64,000 nt of DNA from the NCBI GenBank assembly GCA_964017155.1, contig OZ024866.1:19053404-19117403 (forward strand). Reading direction: 5' to 3'. A model generated the notes under the pieces. The model saw only the letters and a program-made list of their open reading frames with translations, had not been told where the DNA came from and did not search any database. Both the position numbers and the translations under genes were made by a program. Positions 33,681-48,541 of this stretch are shown piece by piece. Source of the DNA: Oasisia sp. SBJ-2009 (taxonomy: Eukaryota; Annelida; Polychaeta; Sabellida; Siboglinidae). Positions within the stretch are counted from its first letter, which is position 1. Each line of letters begins with the position of its first letter.

Positions 33681-35540
33681 GACTAGCCAGCTATCATGGT
33701 CAATCCAGTGGGCTATCTGTCCACTGACCACTGACAGTCAACGGGATATTAATTACTATACCCCACGGTGCAGGGTGTGCAGGGACTGTCGGTAACCTGA
33801 CCCGCTACACAACACCCATCGACCCAGACGTCTGTCTGCTAACATCTCAGTGGGGAACATTTCAACCCAGCATCTCCTAATTACTCCTATTGAGTATTAA
33901 AACTCAATGTAGTTAACAGATAATCTAGTAGTCTATATAATGGACTGGTGTAATGATTTGTTTCACACAACATAATTCAACATGTTCTAATACACAACAT
34001 CTGTATACAAGTGTTGGGGAAATTCAGCATCCACTGTCAACAATTCAAGTAACAGTGTTTACCACAGTTAAATGCTAATTTGCCTATAAGTAATAGTGAA
34101 TAAATGCATGAAAATAGCTGTAAGCATTTCCTGGATCAATCCACCTACCTTTCATGCTTCTTTTGGTGCTTTAATGGAGTGAAGCGAGTGCCCAAAACAC
34201 GCAGGAGTGAACAGTGCCCACAACACGCAGTCTCTTCTCTGCAGTCTCCTTTAACCAACCCTTGCTCCCACTGACCGCTGCTTGTTCCCCAGTGGTAACA
34301 ATATATGACTTCAATTGCATTGGCTGTCACGATGCCACTGGCACAACAGGGTAAACAAGGGAAGGGACTCTTAGGCTCTCCCAGCCTAAAGATACTAATG
34401 GAGTTAATTGGAATAGTGTAAAGTAAAAAGGGACAAAAGATTAGAAAAGATTAGTTAAGCTTTAATGAAATAATTAATAATTTAGTCTGTAACCATGCCT
34501 GTTACATATACACGGACCCAAGCAAAAATATGTATCGTGTTTAACATGTTCCGCCTCGCGAGGCGAACGTCTCACCGTGTGCGCTGAACGTGAGCTATGT
34601 GCTCAGCAGCAAAAATAAACTGGCCAATGAAAATCCGTAGCGTTTACGGCATTTCAGAACTGGCGACTATACTTGACGCGGTGAATGATGGGCTGTTAGA
34701 AGATACACTGGTTCACGTGTGGCCGGATTATTTCGGCTTTGCTATACTGACAATGCTGATAACGGTTATACATTAGAATCACATTATAAATGTTGCATGG
34801 CATCTCATAGATCAAACGATCCTGCATGCAGTTGTAACTTTTACAACTGTGAGTTGTTTTTATCGTAAAGAAACACAATTTTAAGAAAACATTCGTCGGA
34901 ATGTCTGAGTATTTCACGTGTTTTTCTGACAGTTTTGGTGTAATTTGCTAGGCAACCACACCACGTGATGGATAAGTCACGTGATATGAAGCGGTCAGCA
35001 CAGCATCTTTCTCAACGTATGCGCTGAAACATGGTGTGAGCTATCAGCTGAGCCAACGGGCACGCGCGGCTGTTAGCGCAACTGATAGCTCTCGTGTGCG
35101 CACGGCTTAACGCCATTAAGGTCTAGGCTGCAGGTTTTAATGTTGACGAAACAATTGTGTATAAATAATTTCGTTAGTTTGTGTTATGAATCTGCAACAA
35201 ATGCACTAAGATGCTCGATATAATGAAAACGTAGCAGACATGATATGCAATATTATATAGTAAAAGTATTTGGTAAACGAAACAATGTGTTTGTGAGCAC
35301 GTGTGTCTGTGGCATACTAAGAATTTCAGTATTTCATGCAAACGTGTGAAATAAATGTTGTGTACAGAAAGGATTTGTAACCAAACTTCAGCACCAGCTT
35401 GGGTTGAGAGCGAGGCTTGAGAATAACAGCGTACGAGGTTTATAACGAATACTAAGTTGCCGTGTGTTCATTCTGCTGAGTAATGGCACAGCAGACTTTG
35501 ACTATCAGTTCGCCATGTTGTCAAAATATATGTAAATGAA
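33679..35540. other. Spacer, partly CpG-richer
   Basis: Between 34540 and 35120 the sequence is richer in CpG and holds repeats of an 'agctatcagctgagc' / 'gctgatagctctcg' word that also occurs near 25590. This could be a regulatory region or a repeat. No exon is supported. Confidence 0.3.
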
Positions 35541-35579
35541 ATGAAAATAGTTGTCATCACGATATCTCTACAAGCGTTC
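35541..35579 (+). CDS. Weak alternative signal-peptide exon
   Basis: An ATG is followed by MKIVVITISLQAF and a gtaagt donor at 35580 (phase 1). It is short, hydrophobic and signal-like. Phase 1 does not fit exon 35906-36055 but would fit exon 38191 read in its other open frame and spliced from its second donor. Without transcripts this remains a low-probability alternative start for gene 2. Confidence 0.2.
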
Positions 35580-35707
35580 CGTAAGTAGAACTGTTAAATG
35601 TAGCTCAGATTTGTTGAATCGTTCAACATTCGCAAAGGATAATATGTAAAGCATTGTTACTGTTATAGCATACATGATGTGAGTATCGTCGTAGACCTTT
35701 GTACCGT

Positions 35708-35781
35708 TCCTAATATTATATATTATATTATATTATATATTATATATATAATATATATATAATTATATATAATATATATAA

Positions 35782-35836
<55 letters not shown>

Positions 35837-35851
35837 AATTAATTATAGATA

Positions 35852-35904
<53 letters not shown>
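35708..35904. repeat. (TA)n with TTA interruptions
   Basis: Imperfect TA/ATTA array that ends directly in the ttcag acceptor of exon 35906, so the branch-point and pyrimidine region of this intron consists of microsatellite. Confidence 0.95.
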
Positions 35905-35905
35905 G

Positions 35906-36055
35906 CATTGTTACAAACAGGGATAGATGGAAGATGTGCTCAACCTCAGCAGCACTAGTGTTTGACTTCGATACGTATACTCAGTTGGAAGGAGGAAAAT
36001 TGAAAGCACTTAAGCCGTGTTACCCTCGGCAATGTAGCAGTCAAACAGACGAAAT
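35906..36055 (+). CDS. Gene 2, exon 2 (extracellular part)
   Basis: Acceptor atattcag, donor gtaagt, 150 bp, phase 2 to 2. Only one of three frames is open: IVTNRDRWKMCSTSAALVFD, then FDTYTQLEGGKLKALKPC and YPRQCSSQTDE. Three cysteines suggest an extracellular, disulphide-bonded segment. Phases match the candidate first exons upstream and exon 38191 downstream. No known domain is recognised. Confidence 0.55.
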
Positions 36056-37464
36056 GTAAGTTAATAGGTCAACATTTAATTTATCTCTAGGTTATGAACC
36101 AGACCCCCAACATTGGGCATGGGTACATGTTTAGGGACGAGTATTCAAAGTGAGTTTGGATATGCCTACATCCATAGAGATGGAAAATGTGTGATAACAT
36201 TGAAGAATTCACAGCTTTCTGTTAAAATAATTCTTTTTAACACTAACCCCATTTTCATGACAAATGTTCTGTGAAATTATCGAAAAGGGTGGACATACAC
36301 AAAATCATTTTACTTTCTGGCTAACATTCTTGTGTATCCGCACTGGAAACAATGTAATGGACATATTTGAATGACTGATGCATCAAACCATGCGGAAGTC
36401 AAATATGCAAATTCAAGATTTCTCGGAAACTAATTTCTTGTAGATTGTATGAAGAATGCATGTGTGCGTGTGTGCGTGCGTGCGTTGCATGTGTATGCAT
36501 GTGTGTGTGTTGACATTTGCGGCAGTCAGGTTGCATATTGCAATGGGGTAAGGAAAGAACGCTTTATTGCTGCATATCGTTACACGTCAGCGTCAATTGA
36601 CATCATGAGTTCACTTGCTATGTCTGTGTTTCACATTCTCACTTACCTCAAAATGTGCATGAAGGCTGCGAATAAAGTACCTATGCCTCACAAGCTGATA
36701 CTATGGCAGTCTAATATAAGCGTCAAAGGATTCCGAAGCAAATAACATATGACGCGTCAGCAGTCTTAAAAAAAGATTACAGTGGGGTTCCACAAATCCA
36801 CGTTAGTCGCTAGAGGCGCTGATACGCAACTAGACCCTAGTTGCATATCAGCGCCTCTAGCGACTAACGTGGATTTGTTTGCATGTTTTGCGGAACGCTT
36901 GTTTAAATAAGCCTTTTCGTTCACTGTATATATATAAAACATAGGCTACCGACTGTGCAGGCGCGTAGCCAGCGGTAGTTTGTATGTGTGGGCATGCCAC
37001 ATGTGTGGTAAATAGACAGAAGAGCATGCCGTATGTGTGGTCAATAGACAGAACAGCTAAAAACAACGCCATCTTGGCACTGAATTCGATCGAACATCCC
37101 GCGACGTTTCATCCACTGTAAATGTACATTATTGTAGACATTATGCTTTCATATTGACGGACATGTTATACGATATCAATATATAACTATGTGTGAAGAC
37201 GTAGCAGTCTCGTGTGATGCACACGGCGAGTTGTAGATGATTTTAAACATCCTTTCCGGCATCGAGCCAGCACACCTGTCGTCGGGCCACCAGTCGACGT
37301 TCCATCGGCTGTAAATGTACACTAATGTACATATTATGCTTTCACATTGACGGACTGTCGGACTGTATCCATATTTAGCTATGTGTGAGGCTTCAGAGTC
37401 ATGCGAGGTCTCCCCTCTCTCGCCCTCGCTCTCTCCCTCCCCCACCCCCCTCTCTCTACATATA
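36056..37464. other. Intron 2 of gene 2, with a small hairpin element and a diverged duplication
   Basis: Apart from the palindrome at 36792-36878, a diverged direct duplication is visible: 'aatgtacattattgtagac' / 'aatgtacactaatgtac' followed by 'attatgctttca.attgacgg', near 37120 and 37313. No exon is supported. Confidence 0.4.
36792..36878. repeat. 87-bp hairpin element
   Basis: The arms of about 42 bp ('acaaatccacgttagtcgct' outward) are reverse complements with one mismatch (tacgcaac / gttgcata) around a 3-base loop. It is GC-richer than its surroundings. It could be a minimal MITE or a structured RNA sequence. Confidence 0.9.
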
Positions 37465-37503
37465 TGTGTGTGTGTGTTGTGTGTGTGTGTGTGGGGGGGG
37501 GTG

Positions 37504-37597
<94 letters not shown>
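37465..37597. repeat. (TG)n with a G8-9 interruption
   Basis: A TG array preceded by a C/T-rich strand ('ccccacccccctctctct'). Overlapping ORFs are repeat translations. Confidence 0.95.
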
Positions 37598-37599
<2 letters not shown>

Positions 37600-37988
37600 A
37601 GCAACGGCTGCCCTACTCATCTACACATCCACCAAGTATTGAATACACGTTGTTCAGGATATTTTTTTCTTAACAACTGCTGAAGCAAAAAAAACTTCTA
37701 AATATAGTGTTGCTTATGGCATTCAACAACACTTACACGTATTGGCCGTGGCATACGTTGCAAGTTATTGCCAGCAGTTATGAATAGATATGTCAATGTA
37801 AAATTGTATCCACATCTTAAAATGTTCAGTACACAGTAATATATATTCCTGCACTCCGCCCTGAGTGTTTGTCACTGTTTGTGCATGTGGTTGCTTAGTT
37901 GAGTTCATAATAAGACCGAAGACGTGGGACATCAACTAAACAAACACGACAAATATCTGATGAACGTATATAATGTACAATTTTCCTC

Positions 37989-37989
<1 letters not shown>

Positions 37990-38039
<50 letters not shown>
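37990..38039. repeat. (TA)n
   Basis: Pure TA upstream of exon 38191. The tract and the following 200 bp recur at 52801-53109. Confidence 0.95.
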
Positions 38040-38042
<3 letters not shown>

Positions 38043-38190
38043 AATTTGTATGAATATGTCAACAACAATAAATATTAAACTAGAGAAAGTTAGTACTGAT
38101 CTACGTAACTCACCATCTACTGAATAACTAGCTATGCATGTAATTTTGTTCTGTGATGTATGCACTGGTGAATTTGGCATGATGTTGCAG

Positions 38191-38321
38191 CAACTGTCAC
38201 CTCCAAGCCAGTTGCCGGTGGTGTTCCGTGTCCCTCTTGGGAGAGCCGCTTGAAGAGAGCTTTTGTGGAACCAGAGAACACTGCTACTTTGGTATGGTCG
38301 GACACCCGGGCCCGAACCCAA
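38191..38321 (+). CDS. Gene 2, exon 3: PSI-like cysteine cluster, tandem donors
   Basis: Acceptor gttgcag. Read in phase 2 it gives [20 protein letters not shown] followed by EESFCGTREHCYFGMVGHPG, with spacing C-x5-C-x2-C-x13-C-x5-C and an RWC motif, reminiscent of PSI (plexin-semaphorin-integrin) modules. Two donors sit four bases apart in GTACGTAAG: use of 38322 gives phase 1 and joins in frame to the membrane-helix frame of exon 41921; use of 38326 (gtaaga) gives phase 2 and a frame that stops at 42032. Another frame ([18 protein letters not shown]) is also open, so frame choice rests on phase matching and the cysteine pattern. Confidence 0.5.
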
Positions 38322-38488
38322 GTACGTAAGATAAATATCGACAGGCCACGTTTCACATACCATTTAGTTTGGCACCTACAGTTCACACTCCTAGTGTTGG
38401 CTGTGATTGTGACGTGTAGGCGTATCATTGGAGTATTGATCTGATCATCTATTAAATTAGGGCGAAACGTGTGTACACGGGCGTTATG

Positions 38489-39111
<623 letters not shown>

Positions 39112-39154
39112 TTGCACATGCACATTCATGCCCGTTTGTTCATACTCATACAAT

Positions 39155-41840
39155 GTCATAGTTTACACTGGTTTGTTCAAACAGTATTGCTAAGTACACC
39201 AGTTGGTTCATATTGTATTGTTGATTACACCGGTTGGAGCATACAGTAATGATGTTTATGCCAGTTGGTCCATACAGTACTGTTGCTTACACCAGTTAGT
39301 CCGAACAGTAATGTTGTTTACATCATTTGTTCCGTACAGTAATGTTGTTTACACCAGTTGGTCCGTACGGTAATGTTGTTTACATCACTTGGTCCGTACA
39401 GTAATGTTTTCTACATCATTTGTTCTGTACAGTACTGGTGCTTACACTAGTTGGTTCGTACAGTAATGCTGTTTACATCACTTGGTCCATACAGTAATGT
39501 AGTTTACATCACTTGGTCTGACAGTAATGTTGTTTACACCAGTTGTTCCGAACAGTAATGTTGTTTATACCAGTTATTCCGTACAGTAATGCTGTTTACA
39601 TAATTTGTTCTGTACAGTACTGTTGCTTACACCAGTTGGTCAGTACAGTAATGTTGTTTACATCATTTGTTCTGTACAGTACTGTTGCTGTTGCTTACAC
39701 CAGTTGGTCCGTAAAGTAATATTGTTTACACCAGTTGATCCGTACAGTAATGTTGTTTACATCATTTGTTTTGTTCAGTAATGTTGTTTACAACAGTTGG
39801 TCCGTACAGTAATGTTGTTTACATCACTTGGTCCGTACAGTAATGTTGTTTACACCAGTTGGACCGTACAGTAATGGTTTTTACATCATTTGTTCTGAAC
39901 AGTGCTATTGCTTACACCAGTTGGTCCGTACAGTAATGCCGTTTACACCACTTGGTCCGTACCGTAATGTTGTTTACATCACTTGTTCTGACAGTAATGT
40001 TGTTTACACCAGTTGGTCCATACAATAATGTTGTTTACATCATTTTGTCCGTCCAGTAATGTTGTTTACACCAGTTGGTCTGTACAGTAATGTTTTTTTA
40101 CATCATGTGTTCTGTACAGTACTGTTGCTTACACCAGTTGTTCCGTACATTAATGTTGTCTACATCAGTTTGTCTGACAGTAGTGTTGTTTGCATCAGTT
40201 GGTCCGTACAGTAATGTGGTTTACTCCAGTTGGTCCGTACTGTAGTGTTGTTTACATCATTTGTTCTGTACAGTACTCTTGCTTACACCAGTTAGTCCGT
40301 ACAGTAATGTTGTTTACATCAGTTGGTCCGTATAGTAATATTGTTTACTCCAGATGGTCCGTACATTAATGTTGGTTACACCAGTTGGGCCGAACAGTAA
40401 TGTTGTTTACACCAGTTGGGCCAAACAGTGATGTTGATTACACCAGTTGGTCCGTACAGTCATGTTGTTTACACCAGTTGGTTCGTTCGGTAATGTTGTT
40501 CACATCATTTGTTTTGTACAGTAATGTTGTTTACAAAAGTTGGTCCGTACACTAATGTTGTTTACATCACTTGGTCCGTACAGTAATGTTGTTTACACCA
40601 GTTGGTCCGTACAGTAATTTTTTACATCATTTGTTCTGTAGAGTAATGTTGTTTATAGCAGTTATTCCGTACAATAATGTTGTTTACATCATTTGCTCCG
40701 TAGAGTAATGTTGTTTACACCAGTTATTCCCTACAATTATGTTTTTTACATCATTTGGTCCGCACAGTAATGTTGTTTACACCAATTGTTCCGTACAATA
40801 ATGTTGTTTACATTATTTGGTCCGTACAGAAATGTTGCTTAAACCAGTTTGTCCATACAGTAATGTTGCTTACACCAGCTGGTCCGAACAGTAATGTTGC
40901 TTACACCAGTTAGTCTGTACAGTGATGTTTTTACATCATTTGTTCTGTACAGTACTGTTGCTTACACCAGTTGGTCCGTACAGTAATGTGTTTTACATCA
41001 TTTGTTCTGTACAGTACCGTTGCTTACACCAGTTGGTTCGTACAGTAATGTTGTTTACATCACTTGGTCCGAACGGTAATGTTGTTTATACCAGTTATTC
41101 CGCACTGTAATGTCATTTACACCAGTTGGTCCGTACTGTAATGTTGTTTACATCATTTGTTCTGTAGACGTCTGTTGGTTACACCAGTTGGTTCGTACAG
41201 TGATGTTGTTTACGTCGCTTGGTCCGTAAAGTAATGTTGTTTATACCGGTTGATCCGTACAGTAATGTTGTTTACATCATTTGTTCTGTAAAATAATGTT
41301 GTTTACTCCAGTTGGTCCGTACAGTAATGTTGGTTGCATCACTTGGTCCGTACAGTAATGTTGTTTACACCAGTTGTTCCGTACAGTAATGTTTTTTACA
41401 TCATGTGTTCTGTACAGTACTGTTGCTTACACCAGTTGGTCCGTACAGTAACGTTTTTTACATCACTTGGTCCGTACAGTAATGTTTACATCAGTTTGTC
41501 TGACAGTAGTGTTGTTTGCATCAGTTGGTCCGTACAGTAATGTGGTTTACTCCAGTTGGTCCGTACTGTAGTGTTGTTTACATCATTTGTTCTGTACAGT
41601 ACTCTTGCTTACACCAGTTGGTCCGTACAGTAATGTTGTTTACATCATTTGTTCTGTATAGTACTCTTGCTTACACCAGTTGGTCCGTACAGTAATGTTG
41701 TTTACATCACTTGGTCCGTAAAGTAATGTTGTTTACTCCAGTTGGTCCGTACTGTAATGTTGTTTACATCAGTTGGTCCGTATAGTAATAATGTTTACTC
41801 CAGTTGGTTCGTACAGTAATGTCGTTTACACCACTTGATA
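39155..41840. repeat. 31-bp minisatellite, about 85 copies, in the last intron of gene 2
   Basis: The basic unit is about 31 bp (cagtaatgttgtttacacca, then gttggtccgta). Two main variants often alternate, one with 'caccagttggtccgta' and one with 'catcatttgttctgta', giving a higher-order period near 62 bp. Copies differ by point changes and small indels, and a few larger blocks repeat internally (for example 'catcagtttgtctgacag' near 40160 and 41480). Apparent ORFs are repeat translations. Confidence 0.93.
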
Positions 41841-41920
41841 AATACCGTTTTGCTGATTACACAAGTACACACATGTCGTAATTTTGCTTATGCTAGTTTC
41901 CACGTTTCTTTTTTCACCAG

Positions 41921-42414
41921 CCGATGCTGCGGACAATACATACAACCCCACTCATGTGAGATATTATGTAACCGGCTGGAGCATCGTGGTCATCGCGATA
42001 GCCATTTTTGCCTGCCAGGTTTATTCCAGTAGATATACGGCAAAAGGAGGCCAGGCTGGTTTGCGCAAACTAGCCCGGAAACCAACGGGCGGCTCTGACC
42101 ATACCGATCCGTCTGAAAAGACGGGTCGCTCCGATCCTCACTCTGACAAGACGGGTCGCTCCGATCCTCGCTCTGACAAGACGGGTCGCTCCGATCCTCG
42201 CTCTGACAAGACGGCTCACTCCGATCCTCGCTCTGAAAAGACGGTTCGCTCCGATAGGACGGGTCGCTCCGATAAGGCGAGTCGCTCTGAAACTCGCGCT
42301 GACAAAAAGACTCGAAGCCTCTCGAAGAAAAGCTTAGAAAAGAAAGGTAGTCGAAAAGAAAAAAGTTCATCAGCGCGAAGCCCGCGAAGTAGCGAAAAAA
42401 AACACACAAGTTGA
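41921..42414 (+). CDS. Gene 2, terminal exon: transmembrane helix and basic repeat tail
   Basis: After acceptor tttttcaccag, 163 codons run to TGA at 42412. The order is: a juxtamembrane segment (DAADNTYNPTHVRYYVTG), a helix WSIVVIAIAIFACQVY typical of a membrane span, a stop-transfer YSSRY, then a cytoplasmic tail rich in Ser, Arg, Lys and Asp. The tail contains about five copies of a 10-residue repeat (SDPRSDKTGR), encoded by a 30-bp tandem repeat, and ends RSSEKKHTS. Joined to the upstream exons it gives about 332 residues and a type I topology. No enzyme motif is seen; the Ser/Arg-rich tail could be a phosphorylation target. Frame and length make this the best supported exon of gene 2. 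Confidence 0.6.
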
Positions 42415-42864
42415 GCCTTGGCATTACAGCATGCAGTGCAATGCCTCGCGTCTTTTGAGAAACATTGTAACTAACTGAATGGCCATTATCATTACATTTT
42501 AGTGTAGGAATTATATCCAGCACGAAGAAATACACAACGTAACCAACAATTACTACGACACATCAGACACTGATTAAAAATTTGTTTTCATTTAATAGAC
42601 TTTTTGTCTCCAATAGTAGTTTTATTATCAGCGGTACACGTCAGATTGTCTTAGAGCGACCCACTTCCCCTGTCCTTCTGGCATGTTATGGTCGCCAGGT
42701 AGTGTTTGTCATTCATTATGCTAACACACAACTGACATTCGCCATTGAATGGAAATATATCAGCTTTTCATGTCGCGCGTACGTGCGGTATCCCAGTTCC
42801 GTTATAATACATTTAGATTGTATAGTAAAGCTTCCTGTTGTATAATAAAGACACATTTTGTATA
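42415..42864 (+). other. Presumed 3' UTR of gene 2 with poly(A) signal
   Basis: No open exon. An AATAAA hexamer at 42844-42849 is followed by a T/G-rich stretch (acattttgtataatg), suitable for cleavage at about 42865-42870, which would be right at the start of the next candidate gene. Confidence 0.45.
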
Positions 42865-43333
42865 ATGAATTCGTTAGAATTTGCGTACACTCACGGAGGA
42901 ATCGAGATTAATCTAACACTGCTGGAAAGGTACGTTATGTACCGGGTCACTAATGTTCTTTTTCTCACATTACTGTATACAATTTTCGTTGGACTACGGC
43001 AAGACTGACGGAATGATTTTGGCTGTATTGTTACAATTTGTGCAGCAACAGGTGAGTGATCGAAAAGAATCGCAATCCAACCGATTACACGTAAAATGAA
43101 TAACGTTATGGCAACTTCCCTTACTGACAATAGATGCCAGCTCAACGGAAATAATACATTATGTACAGAAGTCGTCAACGCAAGAAATTACACGAAAATG
43201 ACGCACTACTACAGAGCCACGAACCCGTAAGACTACCCTGTATAATATCAACCTAATGCCGGCCATCATATTCATCACGCGATGTCTCTCAAACCTACAG
43301 ACAAGGAACTTAGTGACTGTGATGGAGCAGTAA
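42865..43333 (+). CDS. Gene 3 (tentative): three short phase-matched exons
   Basis: Exon 42865-42929 (ATG, donor gtacgt, phase 2), exon 43169-43226 (acceptor gtacag, donor gtaaga, phase 2 to 0) and exon 43301-43333 (acceptor cctacag, ending TAA) read MNSLEFAYTHGGIEINLTLL, then SRQRKKLHENDALLQSHEP, then TRNLVTVMEQ. The predicted product has only about 52 residues. The basic RQRKKL stretch resembles a juxtamembrane cytoplasmic segment, so these may be the last exons of a longer gene. The middle acceptor has a poor pyrimidine tract. The adjacent minus-strand ORFs (42891-43178, 43159-43407) are unrelated to known proteins. Confidence 0.25.
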
Positions 43334-43869
43334 CTAAACATATGTACGCGTGCTTTAACATGGTTGATGGGGTGCTGGCATTCAACCAGTAACTCCACAA
43401 CGTCCAACGTTGGTGCTTTTTAAAATACATACATTCACGGTAGGAAGTTCCAACTGCCCAATGGAAAATCTACTAGATAAATAATTATGCTCTAGTTACG
43501 ATGTGCAATTTGACTTTAAACAAGTAACCTGGCAACTATTATTTATGTTGACACAGCTTTTTATTTAGAGCCATCATGCACATTGAAAATTGTGAAGTTT
43601 TCGTTGCCATGTCACATTTTGGTCTGCAGCAAGCTGGGTGCCTATCGCCACGATAGAAGTAGAGGATTCCTCCATTTCGGGTAACTTAATCATCTTTGGA
43701 TGATGACAAAGGGATTTCTCCAAAGGGTAGGACCAGAAAGGACAGTCCTTCACGTACATACGTATACCTCTATACTTTCTTAATCGATGAATCAGGCAAC
43801 CAGTCGCTGTTCTTCAATTCCCTACCCTCCTAATTTTCCGGGATTGGGGATCATAGCCCCACCGCCCCC
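43334..43869. other. Spacer
   Basis: No gene, array or terminal repeat recognised. Confidence 0.4.
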
Positions 43870-44110
43870 TGGCTGCACCTCTGATCTCGACATCTCTGGG
43901 AAGAATCCAGCCACGCTACATTTATTGGCGAAAACCATTCGTACATAAATATACACCACTGTGTTTAGCCAGCCCTTATTCATATTGCTCAGTGACGTGG
44001 AGCAATGTAAAGTGAATGAACTTGCGCAATGTTCGATAGAGCAGCACACGATTCGAAACCCGACTCTCTTAGTCGAAAGTCCGAAGCTCTAGCCATTTAG
44101 CCATTGATCC
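43870..44110 (-). mobile_element. tRNA-derived SINE, diverged copy
   Basis: The minus strand shows a head with a B-box-like GGGTTTCGAATC after 'ggacttt' / 'agagagtc', and the same body words as the SINE at 62729-63050 ('gaagcttcgg' side, 'ggagcaatgt', 'tctgggaag..tccagcca'). About 75-80 per cent similar by eye. The tail is missing or diverged. Confidence 0.7.
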
Positions 44111-44219
44111 ATCTAGTAAATAAGTCAATAAGTAACTCTTATTTCACAACGCAACATGCACAAGAACAAAACTAAAGTATATATAATTATTAAAACGTGT
44201 TGAATGCATGGATGGCTAA

Positions 44220-44940
<721 letters not shown>

Positions 44941-44956
44941 ACAAATATATATATAT

Positions 44957-45345
44957 ACCACAAATCTACATGCCATTCTAATAAACTGGCATGGTGTTTT
45001 TGTGAAATTACAGATAATTACACATACATACATACACTCATTGTTTGGGCTGCGGTATATTAGAATTAGAAAGATATTATTTTGGAGCTAACATACATAT
45101 GTAAGGACATCTACAGTACGCCGTGCTAAATATAGTGAATATTTTTACGTCGTAATTCAATTGCTTTATCAAATGTGGTATTACCCCAGATTTACATTTC
45201 TTTCGAATAAAGTGGCGCCAACAAACGGGATCTTTGTTACATCCTACATATAGCAGAACGCATTATTTATTTGTAAAAGGTTTTCGATATACAGTAGTAC
45301 TTACAATTTTGTGATCACGTGATAAGTATCTAATTGCATATTCCG
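44957..45345. repeat. Segmental repeat block D, copy 1
   Basis: A block of about 390 bp starting 'accacaaatctacatgccat' recurs in the same orientation at 49097-49486 and 52444-52745. Copies 1 and 2 look almost identical; copy 3 has more substitutions and small deletions. No coding potential beyond short frames. Confidence 0.92.
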
Positions 45346-45349
45346 GACG

Positions 45350-47345
<1,996 letters not shown>

Positions 47346-47632
47346 TCTTTGCCCGTTTCTGAATTCCGAGATGGGACGGTCAATCTCGGAATACTGCGTA
47401 GCATGGTAGCTTTCATATGATTGGCCGTAACTGACCAGTTATCATGGCCGGGACAGACGGACAAGTGCCATGCATGTCGGCCGACGTGTCAACTCGGTCG
47501 TCTTCGAAACATAAATCGGGCCCGATTTTTAGACAACTCGGTCCCTGGGGGCAGTCATTTCAACATCGATAGTTTCTCGTTCCGAGTAATCTACATACAG
47601 GTCTTATATATTTTGTAATTTTTATTTTATAG

Positions 47633-47696
47633 GTGGTATGAATGTAATATGAGTCGGTTTTCAAATGTCTTAATCCAAGGACCACACTGGACACAA
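47633..47696 (+). CDS. Low-confidence isolated exon
   Basis: Acceptor tttattttatag, donor gtatgt, phase 2 to 0. The only open frame reads WYECNMSRFSNVLIQGPHWT. In the duplicate at about 49966-50040 the acceptor region and frame are damaged, so if real it is kept only in copy 1. It has no assigned partner exons. Confidence 0.2.
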
Positions 47697-48493
47697 GTAT
47701 GTGTGCATGTTCTTGCCTCATCCTTGTATATTATGCCCTCTATATTAAATTTATATATGTGCAAGATTACATGTATATTGGATAGACCAACAATATCCTA
47801 CATACATTAATTTATCACAAAAATGCGTGACTGTAAAGGACAGCGTTATACGACAAATTTTACATGAATGATTTTAGTTCTACGTACGTATCCTTTTTAG
47901 TACTTTAATCGTACATAAATATTATTAATCTATGTAATTTACACGTGGACACGTGGTTATTATAATTTAAATGGTATCATAACGATTATAGTTCGAGAAA
48001 GTAGCCTAAGCCGTCGATACTGAAGGCTGAACAAAACACCAGAAAAATTTGCTACGTACTGCAGAACTGTATTGCACCTTGCGTTACTATGCATGGTATG
48101 TTGCCAGCCACCCGTACGTAAAGAGGAATTTTTGAGTAAGTCAAAATAAGCCGGCCGGTCACGTGGAAAGTAAGGGAAATGCAAAATGGGTATAAGATAG
48201 TAACAGGCCCAGACTAACAGCAAAGTATAGAAGAAAATTGAGATTTTTGATCGAGAACGTATAGCGTGAGAAAAGTGAGGACAGAGGAGGAAGAAAAAGA
48301 CGACGAAAACGGTAACCACAGTCAACTTCACCCCTGATTGAAGACATGCAAAGCCGAAGATACATAGTGCAGAACTACCTCCAGTACCTCTTCGCTAAGT
48401 GTATTCATATGCTGTATTTAAAAGGACAAAGGTTTAAAGGAATTATAGAGTTTACATTTATTACTTCAAAATTACACGTACACATAATTTCAG

Positions 48494-48541
48494 TATACAT
48501 CAGGCATTTAGAAGAACCTACAACAACACCAACTTTGAATA
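48494..48541 (+). CDS. Low-confidence 48-bp micro-exon
   Basis: Acceptor cataatttcag and a consensus gtaagt donor flank 48 bp, open in two frames (phase 2 to 2: IHQAFRRTYNNTNFE). Both splice sites and length are kept in the duplicate near 51960-52009. No partner exon with certain phase is identified. Confidence 0.2.

Noticed and set aside
37176..37683. His-Thr and Cys-Val repeat ORFs
   Set aside because: Translations of (TG)n/(CA)n.
39155..41840. CRISPR-like array
   Set aside because: The 31-bp units follow one another without spacers and the setting is a eukaryotic intron; it is a minisatellite.
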